Source of the DNA: Bacillus sp. Y1
GTDB lineage: Bacteria > Bacillota > Bacilli > Bacillales > Cytobacillaceae
Direction of reading: 5' to 3'
Length of the DNA stretch: 64,000 nucleotides
NCBI RefSeq assembly: GCF_003586445.1
Contig: NZ_CP030028.1
Coordinates: 758,501 to 822,500 of the forward strand
Shown: in pieces, positions 51,826 to 63,554 of the stretch
Layout: every line of letters starts with the position of its first letter
Position numbering within the stretch: the first letter of the stretch is position 1
Translations under genes and position numbers: made by a program
The notes under the pieces: model-generated
Told to the model about the DNA's origin: nothing
Database searches by the model: none
The model's input: the letters and a program-made list of their open reading frames with translations, nothing else

Positions 51826-53895
51826 ATGAAAAATCATCATAAAACCTATACAACAAATGCGAAATTCATGCTTCATGGAGGAGACTATAATCCTGATCAA
51901 TGGCTGGATCATCCAGAAATTTTAGCGGATGATATCAAGTTAATGAAGCTTTCCCATACCAATACCTTCTCAGTTGGAATCTTTGCTTGGAGTGCATTGG
52001 AGCCAGAGGAAGGCAAGTATCACTTTGAATGGTTAGATGAAATTTTTGATAATATTCACAGTATCGGTGGAAGAGTCATTTTAGCTACACCAAGTGGAGC
52101 ACGTCCTGCTTGGATGTCGGAAAAGTATCCTGAGGTTCTTCGCGTAAATTCTTCTAGAGTGAAACAATTACATGGAGGAAGGCATAATCATTGTTTTACA
52201 TCTCCTGTTTATCGTGAAAAAACACAGGAAATGAATCGCAAATTAGCGGAAAGATACGGCAGTCATCCGGCATTATTGATGTGGCATATCTCAAATGAGT
52301 ACGGTGGAGAGTGTCACTGTGGTCAGTGTCAATCGGCTTTTAGAGATTGGATTAAAAACAAATATAGTCATGATCTGAAATCATTAAACGATGCATGGTG
52401 GGGACCGTTCTGGAGTCACACCTATAGTGATTGGTCTCAGGTTGAATCACCCTCTCCAATTGGGGAAAGTATGGTTCATGGCTTAAACCTAGATTGGCGA
52501 CGTTTTGTTACAGATCAAACGATTTCTTTCTATGAAAATGAGATTGTTCCATTAAGAGAGCTTACGCCAGAGGTACCAATTACAACGAATTTTATGGCGG
52601 ATACATTCGATTTAATTCCGTTTCAAGCACTTGATTATAGTAAGTTTGCGAAGTATGTGGATGTGGTTAGCTGGGACGCGTATCCAGCTTGGCATAATGA
52701 CTGGGAAAGTACAGCGAATTTAGCCATGAAGGTTGGATTCATTAATGATTTTTATCGTAGTTTAAAACAACAACCATTCTTGCTAATGGAATCCACTCCA
52801 AGCTTGGTGAACTGGCATAGTGTGAATAAAGCCAAAAGACCAGGTATGCATCTTCTATCTTCCATGCAGATGGTTGCTCATGGTTCTGATAGTGTCATGT
52901 ACTTCCAGTGGAGAAAATCACGTGGGTCGTCAGAAAAATTCCACGGTGCTGTGGTGGATCATGATAACAGTACAAACAACCGTGTTTTCCAAGAGGTAGC
53001 TCAAGTCGGAAAAACATTAGAAAATCTATCTGAAATAGTAGGAACGAATCGTCCAGCAGATGTTGCAATTCTTTACGATTGGGAAAGCAACTGGGCTCTC
53101 AATGATGCACAAGGATTTGGATTGGAAACCAAGCGCTATCCTCAAACCTTGCAACAGCACTACAAGGCTTTATGGGAAAAAGATATTCCAGTAGATGTGA
53201 TAACAAAGGAACAAGACTTTTCATCTTATAAACTATTAATTGTCCCGATGCTTTATTTAATGAGTGAAGAAACCATTTCACGGTTAAAATCCTTTGTCGC
53301 AGCAGGCGGAACACTAGTCATGACCTATATTAGTGGCCTTGTAAATGAATTTGACCTAACGTACTTAGGTGGATGGCATAAAGACCTACAGGATATCTTT
53401 GGCTTAAAACCAGTCGAAACAGATACGTATTATCCAAAAGATCGAAATCATGTGGAGTATAACAATCGTACGTATGAATTAAAGGATTATGCTACGGTAC
53501 TTGAACTAAACACTGCAACGGTAGAGGGTGTATACACAGATGACTTTTATGGAAATACACCTGCCGTAACTAGCCACAAATATGAAAAAGGAAATGCTTA
53601 CTATATTGGTGGTCGATTAGAAGATCAGTTCCAAAGGGACTTTTATGAAGAAATAATCAAAGATTTGGCTCTAGAATCTGTGTCTTCAGTAAAACATGGA
53701 GAGGGGGTATCGGTACAAGTAAGAAATGCTCCGGAAAGTGACTACATTTTTGTTATGAATTTCACTGAAGAAAATCAAGCGGTTACCTTTGAGTTACCAG
53801 TAACAGATAAGATTACCGGTGAAGAATTGCTTGGGGAAGTAACGTTAGAGAAGTATGAAGTAAGAGTTGTTGAGAAAAAAAGAACGACGAATTAA
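51826..53895 (+). CDS. ganA: Beta-galactosidase, glycoside hydrolase family 42
   Basis: The 689-residue enzyme has the GH42 three-domain layout: TIM barrel (about 10-395), trimerisation domain (about 396-605) and a small C-terminal domain. Acid/base Glu158 is in HISNEYGGEC and nucleophile Glu322 in LLMESTPS. The Cys cluster CxCxxCxxxF at about 162-168 (with Cys at about 118) is the usual zinc site. No signal peptide is present, so it cleaves imported galacto-oligosaccharides in the cytoplasm. AGAAGGAGA precedes the ATG. It is followed by a hairpin and then the secreted galactanase. Confidence 0.95.
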   Translation: MKNHHKTYTTNAKFMLHGGDYNPDQWLDHPEILADDIKLMKLSHTNTFSVGIFAWSALEPEEGKYHFEWLDEIFDNIHSIGGRVILATPSGARPAWMSEKYPEVLRVNSSRVKQLHGGRHNHCFTSPVYREKTQEMNRKLAERYGSHPALLMWHISNEYGGECHCGQCQSAFRDWIKNKYSHDLKSLNDAWWGPFWSHTYSDWSQVESPSPIGESMVHGLNLDWRRFVTDQTISFYENEIVPLRELTPEVPITTNFMADTFDLIPFQALDYSKFAKYVDVVSWDAYPAWHNDWESTANLAMKVGFINDFYRSLKQQPFLLMESTPSLVNWHSVNKAKRPGMHLLSSMQMVAHGSDSVMYFQWRKSRGSSEKFHGAVVDHDNSTNNRVFQEVAQVGKTLENLSEIVGTNRPADVAILYDWESNWALNDAQGFGLETKRYPQTLQQHYKALWEKDIPVDVITKEQDFSSYKLLIVPMLYLMSEETISRLKSFVAAGGTLVMTYISGLVNEFDLTYLGGWHKDLQDIFGLKPVETDTYYPKDRNHVEYNNRTYELKDYATVLELNTATVEGVYTDDFYGNTPAVTSHKYEKGNAYYIGGRLEDQFQRDFYEEIIKDLALESVSSVKHGEGVSVQVRNAPESDYIFVMNFTEENQAVTFELPVTDKITGEELLGEVTLEKYEVRVVEKKRTTN

Positions 53896-53907
53896 CGTGA
53901 ATGCATG

Positions 53908-53935
53908 CATGGGTGGGACCGGGAACCCACCCATG
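53908..53935 (+). terminator. Hairpin between ganA and ganB
   Basis: CATGGGTGGG (53908-53917) pairs perfectly with CCCACCCATG (53926-53935). Only a weak T-rich tail follows; it may end part of the transcripts. Confidence 0.65.
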
Positions 53936-53949
53936 TATTTGTGATTTGA

Positions 53950-53964
53950 ATGGAAGCGTTTGCT
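53950..53964. promoter_or_regulatory. cre (CcpA) site upstream of ganB
   Basis: ATGGAAGCGTTTGCT matches the cre consensus WTGNAANCGNWNNCW at every position. It indicates carbon catabolite repression of ganB. Confidence 0.75.
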
Positions 53965-54003
53965 GCTCGAATATACATCTTAGTATGATTTCCAATAATA
54001 TAA

Positions 54004-56478
<2,475 letters not shown>

Positions 56479-56497
56479 ACATTAACATGTTTATGCT

Positions 56498-56545
56498 AAA
56501 CGAGGTCTGACCTCCTTGATAGGGGGCAGACTTTGTTTCATTTTC
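56498..56545 (+). terminator. Terminator after ganB
   Basis: GTCTG-A-CCTCC (56505-56515) pairs with GGGGGCAGAC (56522-56531), extended by AAAC/GTTT, then TTTCATTTT. Confidence 0.7.
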
Positions 56546-56601
56546 TAATTTAATCCTTTCTTTTTATATAGGGATATGGAATGATAAATATATGAGATTA
56601 G

Positions 56602-57609
<1,008 letters not shown>

Positions 57610-57645
57610 TGATAACCATAGCATATAGAAATATATAGTAAAACG

Positions 57646-57676
57646 AAATGGCATACGAAACAGTATGCCATTTTTC
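57646..57676 (+). terminator. Terminator after ganR
   Basis: AAATGGCATAC (57646-57656) pairs perfectly with 57663-57673, then a T run. Confidence 0.9.
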
Positions 57677-57744
57677 TTTTGAAAAAGGGTAATTGATAGC
57701 CAAAATGTCTGCAATCTAAAAATAGGTGCCGATTGAGGTGTCAA

Positions 57745-57936
57745 ATGAACAATAACTCTATAGACATTTTCATTGATAAATTTATAAAAATACATTGGGT
57801 TCTCAACAAACTTAGCTTAAGAGGTTATGTAAAAAAATATATAATTAGGAATATATTTGAAACTATTAACCTAGGAATCCGTATTAAAATCCATCTACAT
57901 AATTTATTAAGAATAAAGGGGATTCCGAGTGAATAA
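57745..57936 (+). CDS. Small basic protein of unknown function
   Basis: A 63-residue frame (MNNNSIDIFIDKFIKIHWVL ... LRIKGIPSE) starts at ATG 57745 with GAGGTG just upstream and overlaps the following protease gene by eight bases, which suggests coupled translation. It is very Ile/Lys-rich with no clear membrane span. I recognise no family. The pair has a lower GC content than the flanking gan and ykgA-like genes. Confidence 0.55.
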   Translation: MNNNSIDIFIDKFIKIHWVLNKLSLRGYVKKYIIRNIFETINLGIRIKIHLHNLLRIKGIPSE

Positions 57937-58948
57937 GAAAAAAACATTGTGGGCAAGTATAGGAGCTATTACTATCCTTATAATTTCAAAGCTGAAATGG
58001 ATTTTTGTCTTTTTAAAGTTCTTTAAATTAACGACTGTTATTACTCTGTTAGTTTCGTTGTTAGCTTATGGACTAACATATGGATGGTTATTTGGGATTG
58101 CACTTATATATATTCTAATGATCCATGAAATGGGTCATGTTTGGGCAATGAAGAGGCTGAATATACCAACAAATGCAACCCTATTTATTCCTTTTATAGG
58201 AGCTTTAGCAAGGGGAAAAGAACAAGCTAAAAATGCCTACGACGATGCATATATTTCTTATATGGGTCCTGCCTTTGGATTTTTATCTGTGATCCCAGCG
58301 ATTTTGCTTTATATTTTAACAGAAACCGAATTCTGGATGGTTATCGTATTGATTGGTTCTGTTGTCAATCTATTTAACTTAATTCCAATAACACCTTTTG
58401 ATGGAGGACATATAGTTAAAATTATTAACTTCAAAATTGTGATGGTGGGCTTTGTTTTTGCTTTATCAGCTATGTTTTTTACAAGTTCTTACACATTTAT
58501 TTTCTTTGTGTTATTAGGGCTAATATATGCCATCGTTTTTTATATTGAAAGAAGAAATTTATCTGATAAAATACGTAAATTAAATGAACTAAATGAATTT
58601 AATCAAAGCATTCGAAGTGCTGAAGCTAATAAAGAGTCTATAGTGGAAATGCTGGAAAAAAAGCGTGAAAATTTTTCAAGTCAATTTGAAATACCTTTTG
58701 ATGAGGCAATAAAAGTGATGAAAAAAGAGGAAAGTGAGAATTTACAAGAAGAGGTGGTAGAGATTTTCAACAAATACATTATAGAAAAAAGAATATATTT
58801 TGATTACCTGGAGAGTTTTTCAACCATTACAAAGAGAGAAAAATGGAAAATTACTCTGGTTTATATAGCCTTAATTCTTTTGTTAGTGACCACAACTTAT
58901 TATGGATTTATTTCCATTGGACATGAAATAAAAAACATGAAATTTTAA
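57929..58948 (+). CDS. Site-2-protease-type M50 membrane metalloprotease
   Basis: The 339-residue protein has about six membrane helices in residues 1-185 and one near the C-terminus (about 312-330). The zinc site is HEMGH (66-70) in helix two or three with the third ligand Asp158 in NLIPITPFDGGH, the full M50 signature. A long charged, probably coiled cytoplasmic segment (about 190-305) separates the last helix. There is no PDZ domain, so it is not RseP-like; it resembles SpoIVFB/YwhC-type proteases. Start is GTG overlapping the preceding small gene; AAAGGGG lies upstream. The substrate is unknown. Confidence 0.85.
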   Translation: MNKKKTLWASIGAITILIISKLKWIFVFLKFFKLTTVITLLVSLLAYGLTYGWLFGIALIYILMIHEMGHVWAMKRLNIPTNATLFIPFIGALARGKEQAKNAYDDAYISYMGPAFGFLSVIPAILLYILTETEFWMVIVLIGSVVNLFNLIPITPFDGGHIVKIINFKIVMVGFVFALSAMFFTSSYTFIFFVLLGLIYAIVFYIERRNLSDKIRKLNELNEFNQSIRSAEANKESIVEMLEKKRENFSSQFEIPFDEAIKVMKKEESENLQEEVVEIFNKYIIEKRIYFDYLESFSTITKREKWKITLVYIALILLLVTTTYYGFISIGHEIKNMKF

Positions 58949-58971
58949 TTAATAGATTAATTAGAGAAAAT

Positions 58972-59009
58972 AAAAAACAGTGGGAAACGAATGCTTCCCA
59001 CTGTTTTTT
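58972..59009. terminator. Terminator between converging genes
   Basis: AAAAAACAGTGGGAA (58972-58986) pairs perfectly with 58995-59009, with A and T runs on both sides. Confidence 0.93.
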
Positions 59010-59073
59010 GCTTTATTTAGCTGGTGTTGTTTTGATTAATCGTTTAAGGAGGAAGTTATTCTTGGACGATGAA

Positions 59074-59940
59074 CTATGAATTTGTCCTTGACCTAAGAAT
59101 GGGCAGCGTACAGCAGCGGAAAGAGCCTCCTGACTTTATAATTTCTGTTATATCAACTTCTATTACTTCAAAGCCGCGGTCACGAAGCTGCTGATTTACA
59201 TTTTTATTTACTGGCAAGCTCAAGACTCGCTTGTTTCCTATTCCAAGCACATTAGTCCCAAGCGTGAACTGTTCTTCATTAGATACTTCAATAAGTTCAT
59301 ATCTTGATCCGAATATGTCGAAATCTTCTTTTGTCAAAGCCTCCGGGAAGATAAGGGCTAGCTCTGGAGATATAACATTAAATACACAGTCTAAATGTAA
59401 ATATTTGGCCTTGAACTGGATGGCTTTAACATCAAACTGGGGCAAAAGATGTTTTAAATGATCAACTGCCTGCTGGCTGGTCCGATCACTCAACCCAATG
59501 TACACGGTGTCTCTATCGATAATTACATCTCCGCCTTCAATCTGATCCCCGATAATATTATAGTAGGAGAATCCTTCATCCTCCAGCCACTGCTTTAATA
59601 CATTATCTTCTCCCTGCCTAACATCACTAGCCATATCGGCTACAAACACAGTATGTCCGAGTGTAAATCCTATGTCCCTTGTAAAAACCTGTTCTGGGTA
59701 TTTCTTATGGTAAGGAAGCAATATAACTTCAATTCCGTGATTCCGCATAGTTTGGACCATTTGATTATGCTGTTCTAATGCAGTCTCTATATGTATTCCT
59801 TCATTTTTAAAGTGCTTTTGGGTCTCATTAATTACATCCCTGATCGTCATGTACTGTGGCTGGCAGCAGATCACTCGTTTTAATTCATCGTATTCACTGA
59901 AACAGATCGTTTTATGTTCCATATTCGATTCTAATGTCAT
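59074..59940 (-). CDS. Amidinotransferase / dimethylarginine dimethylaminohydrolase-like enzyme
   Basis: The 288-residue protein has the guanidine-modifying fold of DDAH and arginine deiminase. QVFTRDIGF and IEGGDVIID supply substrate-binding acidic residues, KYLHLDCVFNVI gives the catalytic His-Asp, and the nucleophile Cys lies in SGGSFRCCTLPI at the end. B. subtilis YkgA is a relative. It could hydrolyse methylarginine or another guanidino compound; the substrate is not evident. AGGAGG precedes the ATG at 59940. It is a single gene on the minus strand. Confidence 0.85.
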   Translation of the reverse strand: MTLESNMEHKTICFSEYDELKRVICCQPQYMTIRDVINETQKHFKNEGIHIETALEQHNQMVQTMRNHGIEVILLPYHKKYPEQVFTRDIGFTLGHTVFVADMASDVRQGEDNVLKQWLEDEGFSYYNIIGDQIEGGDVIIDRDTVYIGLSDRTSQQAVDHLKHLLPQFDVKAIQFKAKYLHLDCVFNVISPELALIFPEALTKEDFDIFGSRYELIEVSNEEQFTLGTNVLGIGNKRVLSLPVNKNVNQQLRDRGFEVIEVDITEIIKSGGSFRCCTLPILRSRTNS

Positions 59941-60076
59941 ATTTAGGTCCTCCTATAACTTGATACAGTATCAATATTCCCTTAATAGGACGTAAAAATG
60001 ATAAGAGAAGAACATGAAGTGTAGGTACTTTTGGCAACTTGTTATTTATGATAATAGTTTGTTAACATTTGCAAAT

Positions 60077-60129
60077 AAAAGGGATGGTTCAGATGCTTTA
60101 GAATCAAGCAAGGAACCATCCCTTTTTTT
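60077..60129. terminator. Long-loop terminator after the AraC-type gene
   Basis: AAAAGGGATGGTTC (60077-60090) pairs perfectly with 60113-60126. It is followed by Ts on the plus strand and by TTTTATTTG on the minus strand, so it can serve both directions. The remaining bases back to 59941 show no gene. Confidence 0.85.
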
Positions 60130-61021
60130 ATGCTTTAATGATCTGTTGTTTAACCGGAATATAGATATCCATTACTTTGTTCTCGGTCCTATGGCATCTT
60201 TCATCATATAGCTCAATATCCAGGACCCCAGCATGTTCATAACCGGACTGAGGGAACCATTCTGTGAACGCATAATTCCATGTAGACTGGATAGAACTGG
60301 TAAATGTTGCATCATCTGCTTTCGGTGTTGTAAACACGGCATATTGCATCTCTGGAAAACTTCTAGATACTAACCCTTTAGGTGCTGGAGTTCCTTCAGC
60401 TACTTCCATTCCAATTAAATATACAAACTCACCTGTTTCTGGGGAAAAATCAGTACAGATACCAAGCTCCTCTTTGCAGTTTAGGGGATTTGGAATGTTC
60501 TCATATAATTTCTTTTGAAGGTATAACTGCCAAAATTCGGGAATGTCTTTATTGTTTTGACCGTCTATATTTCTTGTTTTCAGTTCATATCCAATGATGT
60601 GAAATTTAGGTTTCGTGATTAATTTTGGTTCCATTATATGTCCTCCTTGGACGCTTATTTTATTAAGGTAGGCTTTTCCACGTAAGGGACCAGATAATGC
60701 ATGCGCGGTTCGATATTGATTAGGTGAAACTCCATAAAACTTTTTAAAAGCCCGGTTGAATGACTCATGGTATTGAAAACCGACATCCATTGCAATATCA
60801 ATCACCTTTACATCCGAATAGAAAAGTCGTTCTGCTGCACGTGTAAGACGTCTTTTTCTCACATAATCCATGACCGATTCTCCGACCAGGGCTTGGAATA
60901 CACGATGATAATGAAAAGGAGAAAAGCATGCAATTTCTGCTAGTGTTTCGAGTGTAATGGTTTCTTGCAGGTTATCTTCAATGTAATCTAGCGTTCGACC
61001 GATACAAACTACATAATCCAT
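60128..61021 (-). CDS. AraC-family regulator with GyrI-like effector domain
   Basis: The 297-residue protein has two AraC helix-turn-helix motifs at the N-terminus (about 8-105: LETLAEIACFSPFHYHRVFQ and VIDIAMDVGFQYHESFNRAF). A GyrI-like/SOUL-type ligand-binding domain follows (about 130-295: MEPKLITKPKFHIIGYELKT, GLVSRSFPEMQYAVFTTP, YEHAGVLDIELYDERC). Regulators of this plan (Rob, BmrR-like effector folds) bind hydrophobic drugs. AAGGAGGTGAAGGGA precedes the ATG at 61021. It is divergent from gal; targets are unknown. Confidence 0.88.
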   Translation of the reverse strand: MDYVVCIGRTLDYIEDNLQETITLETLAEIACFSPFHYHRVFQALVGESVMDYVRKRRLTRAAERLFYSDVKVIDIAMDVGFQYHESFNRAFKKFYGVSPNQYRTAHALSGPLRGKAYLNKISVQGGHIMEPKLITKPKFHIIGYELKTRNIDGQNNKDIPEFWQLYLQKKLYENIPNPLNCKEELGICTDFSPETGEFVYLIGMEVAEGTPAPKGLVSRSFPEMQYAVFTTPKADDATFTSSIQSTWNYAFTEWFPQSGYEHAGVLDIELYDERCHRTENKVMDIYIPVKQQIIKA

Positions 61022-61173
61022 TCCCTTCACCTCCTTATATCCAATATAACAGTACACAGATATTCGTTCTTAACATTATTTGCTATTTTTATCATACAGT
61101 GACAAAGCAGAGATTTGGTAGATAACTGTTGAATTTTCCTATTTAGGAGTTTGTAAATTTACTTTTATTATGT

Positions 61174-61204
61174 ATCCTTTCAAATTACTTGAAAGGATTT
61201 TTTT
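61174..61204 (+). terminator. Orphan intrinsic terminator upstream of gal
   Basis: ATCCTTTCAA (61174-61183) and TTGAAAGGAT (61189-61198) form a perfect hairpin followed by seven Ts on the plus strand, although no plus-strand gene precedes it. It may insulate the gal promoter or end a short RNA. Confidence 0.75.
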
Positions 61205-61230
61205 AATTGCTCTGACATCGCTAATAAAAC

Positions 61231-61292
61231 TTTTACTAAAACATTGACTAAAATTTACTTAAAGAATAAAATAGTTAGTGTAGACGTTTTCA
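61231..61292 (+). promoter_or_regulatory. galK promoter with candidate operator and cre
   Basis: TTTTACTA (61231-61238), the octamer seen at ganS, precedes a -35 TTGACT (61244-61249), a 17-base spacer and -10 TAAAAT (61267-61272). TGTAGACGTTTTCA (61279-61292) resembles a cre with one mismatch, just past the start of transcription. Confidence 0.65.
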
Positions 61293-61365
61293 TTTACCTG
61301 AAATTTAAATCATCGTGAAAGATATTCATTAGATTTTTACCAGAAGAAGCGGAAGGATGATAACC

Positions 61366-62550
61366 ATGGATAAACAGGGATTATTTAAGAAGTTTGTAGA
61401 GATTTTTAATGTAGAAGATCAGGTTCGACTCTTTTTTTCACCAGGGAGAATTAACCTCATTGGGGAACACACGGATTACAATGGAGGGAATGTGTTTCCA
61501 GCTGCTATTACTTTTGGAACGTACGGAGTAGTAAGGGAAAGGGAAGACCGTTTGGTTCGTATGTATTCAGAGAACTTTCCAGGCAAAGGGATCATTGAAT
61601 TTTCACTAGATTCCCTGGAATATGATGCCGCTCATAATTGGGCAAACTATCCAAAAGGTATGATTCGATACGTTCAGGAAAGTTTCGGAATTCTGCCAAA
61701 CGGATTTGACCTTTTAATCAACGGGAACATTCCAAATGGAGCGGGTCTATCATCTTCTGCCTCACTGGAAATGTTAATGGGTGTCATACTTGATGAGGTA
61801 TACGATCTGAAAATTGACAGAGTAGAGCTTGTAAAGTTAGGACAGAAGGTAGAAAACAAGTTTATTGGTGTAAACAGTGGCATCATGGATCAGTTTGCAA
61901 TTGGCATGGGGAAGGAAAACTGTGGAATTTTATTAGATTGCCAGACACTTACTTACGAATATGCTCCTCTTAATCTAGAAAACCACAAAATTATTATTAT
62001 GAATACGAATAAGCGTCGGGAGTTAGCTGACTCCAAGTACAATGAGCGCCGAGCACAATGTGAAGAAGCCCTTGGCCGTTTACAAGCTAAATTGGATATC
62101 GAGGCATTAGGTAGTTTAACGGAAGAGCAATTTGAGGCCAATCGTGCGTTGATTGGGGATGAACTACTAGAAAAACGAGCAAAGCATGCCGTGTATGAAA
62201 ATGGCCGTACGATTAAGGCTTTGAAAGCTCTAAAAGAAGGAAACCTTGCTTACTTTGGAGAACTGATGAATGCTTCTCATACTTCTCTTAAAGATGATTA
62301 CGAAGTAACAGGTATTGAACTGGATACACTTGTAAGTGCGGCTTGGAGCCAAAAAGGGACAGTAGGTGCACGAATGACGGGGGCTGGGTTTGGAGGCTGT
62401 GCCATTGCTCTAGTAGAAAAGAATTACGTTGATTTATTTATTAAAGAAGTCGGTGAAAGCTATAAAGAAAAAATTGGATATGAAGCAACCTTTTATGTAG
62501 CAAGTATTGGGGACGGAACGAAAGAGCTTAAGGGAGAGTTGATACGATGA
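61366..62550 (+). CDS. galK: Galactokinase
   Basis: The 394-residue GHMP-family kinase phosphorylates galactose at C1. The galactokinase signature FFSPGRINLIGEHTDYNGG lies near residue 25, the ATP motif IPNGAGLSSSASLEM near 125, NSGIMDQFAIGMG holds the catalytic Asp, and MTGAGFGGCAIALV is the third GHMP motif. ATG 61366 is chosen over 61357 because the GGAAGG site then has normal spacing. First gene of galKET; galE overlaps its end by four bases. Confidence 0.96.
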   Translation: MDKQGLFKKFVEIFNVEDQVRLFFSPGRINLIGEHTDYNGGNVFPAAITFGTYGVVREREDRLVRMYSENFPGKGIIEFSLDSLEYDAAHNWANYPKGMIRYVQESFGILPNGFDLLINGNIPNGAGLSSSASLEMLMGVILDEVYDLKIDRVELVKLGQKVENKFIGVNSGIMDQFAIGMGKENCGILLDCQTLTYEYAPLNLENHKIIIMNTNKRRELADSKYNERRAQCEEALGRLQAKLDIEALGSLTEEQFEANRALIGDELLEKRAKHAVYENGRTIKALKALKEGNLAYFGELMNASHTSLKDDYEVTGIELDTLVSAAWSQKGTVGARMTGAGFGGCAIALVEKNYVDLFIKEVGESYKEKIGYEATFYVASIGDGTKELKGELIR

Positions 62551-63536
62551 GCGTATTAGTATTAGGTGGGGCAGGATATATTGGTTCGCACGCTGTATAT
62601 CAGCTAATCGATCAAGGATACAAGGTGGTTGTTATTGATAATCTCCAAACAGGGCATGAACAGGCCATCCATCCTCAAGCCACTTTTTATAAAGGTGATA
62701 TAAGAGAAAGAGAGTTTTTAACCTCCGTTTTTCAAAAGGAACAAATTGAAGGGGTTCTCCATTTTGCAGCCAATTCCCTTGTTGGTGAATCTATGGAAAA
62801 GCCACTTATGTATTTTGATAATAATGTGTATGGGACGCAAGTGTTACTTGAAGTAATGAATGAGTTTGATGTGAAGAATATTGTCTTCTCATCAACTGCA
62901 GCCACGTATGGTGATCAAAAAATTATGCCGATTACCGAGGATACTCCAACACTTCCGACCAATGCATATGGAGAGACGAAATTAACGATGGAAAAAATGC
63001 TGAAATGGTGTAGCGGTGCTTACGGAATGAAGTATGTTGCGCTTCGCTACTTTAATGTAGCAGGTGCTAGACCTACTGGAGAAGTGGGAGAGGATCACAC
63101 ACCAGAAACTCATTTGATTCCGTTAGTGTTACAAGTGGCTCTTGAACAAAGAGAGTTCATCTCTGTGTTCGGGGATGACTACGATACGCCAGACGGAACT
63201 TGCATCCGTGATTATGTACATGTAGAGGATTTAATTGCCGCACATATTCTCGCTTTAAAGTATTTAGAAAATGGTGGAGAGAGCAATGTGTTCAATCTTG
63301 GTAGTAACCAAGGATTCTCCGTGTTGGAAATTATCGAGACAGCAAGGAAAATCACGGGGCATAGCATACCTGAAAAAATCGTGGCAAGAAGAGCAGGAGA
63401 TCCAGCAAAGTTAATTGCTTCATCTCAAAAAGCAAAACAGGTGCTCGGTTGGAGTCCTAAGCGAACGATTATTGAACAAATTATTGAGGACGCATGGAGC
63501 TGGCATCAGTCACATCCAAATGGGTACGAAAAGTAA
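62547..63536 (+). CDS. galE: UDP-glucose 4-epimerase
   Basis: The 329-residue short-chain dehydrogenase-fold enzyme interconverts UDP-galactose and UDP-glucose. The NAD motif LVLGGAGYIGSHAVYQLID is at the N-terminus, the catalytic SSTAATYG and Tyr in NAYGETKLTMEKML follow, and YFNVAGA, RDYVHVEDLIAAH and FNLGSNQGFSV are family signatures. The ATG overlaps the galK stop (ATGA), indicating coupled translation. Confidence 0.96.
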   Translation: MSVLVLGGAGYIGSHAVYQLIDQGYKVVVIDNLQTGHEQAIHPQATFYKGDIREREFLTSVFQKEQIEGVLHFAANSLVGESMEKPLMYFDNNVYGTQVLLEVMNEFDVKNIVFSSTAATYGDQKIMPITEDTPTLPTNAYGETKLTMEKMLKWCSGAYGMKYVALRYFNVAGARPTGEVGEDHTPETHLIPLVLQVALEQREFISVFGDDYDTPDGTCIRDYVHVEDLIAAHILALKYLENGGESNVFNLGSNQGFSVLEIIETARKITGHSIPEKIVARRAGDPAKLIASSQKAKQVLGWSPKRTIIEQIIEDAWSWHQSHPNGYEK

Positions 63537-63554
63537 TGGAAGGAGAAACACTCC

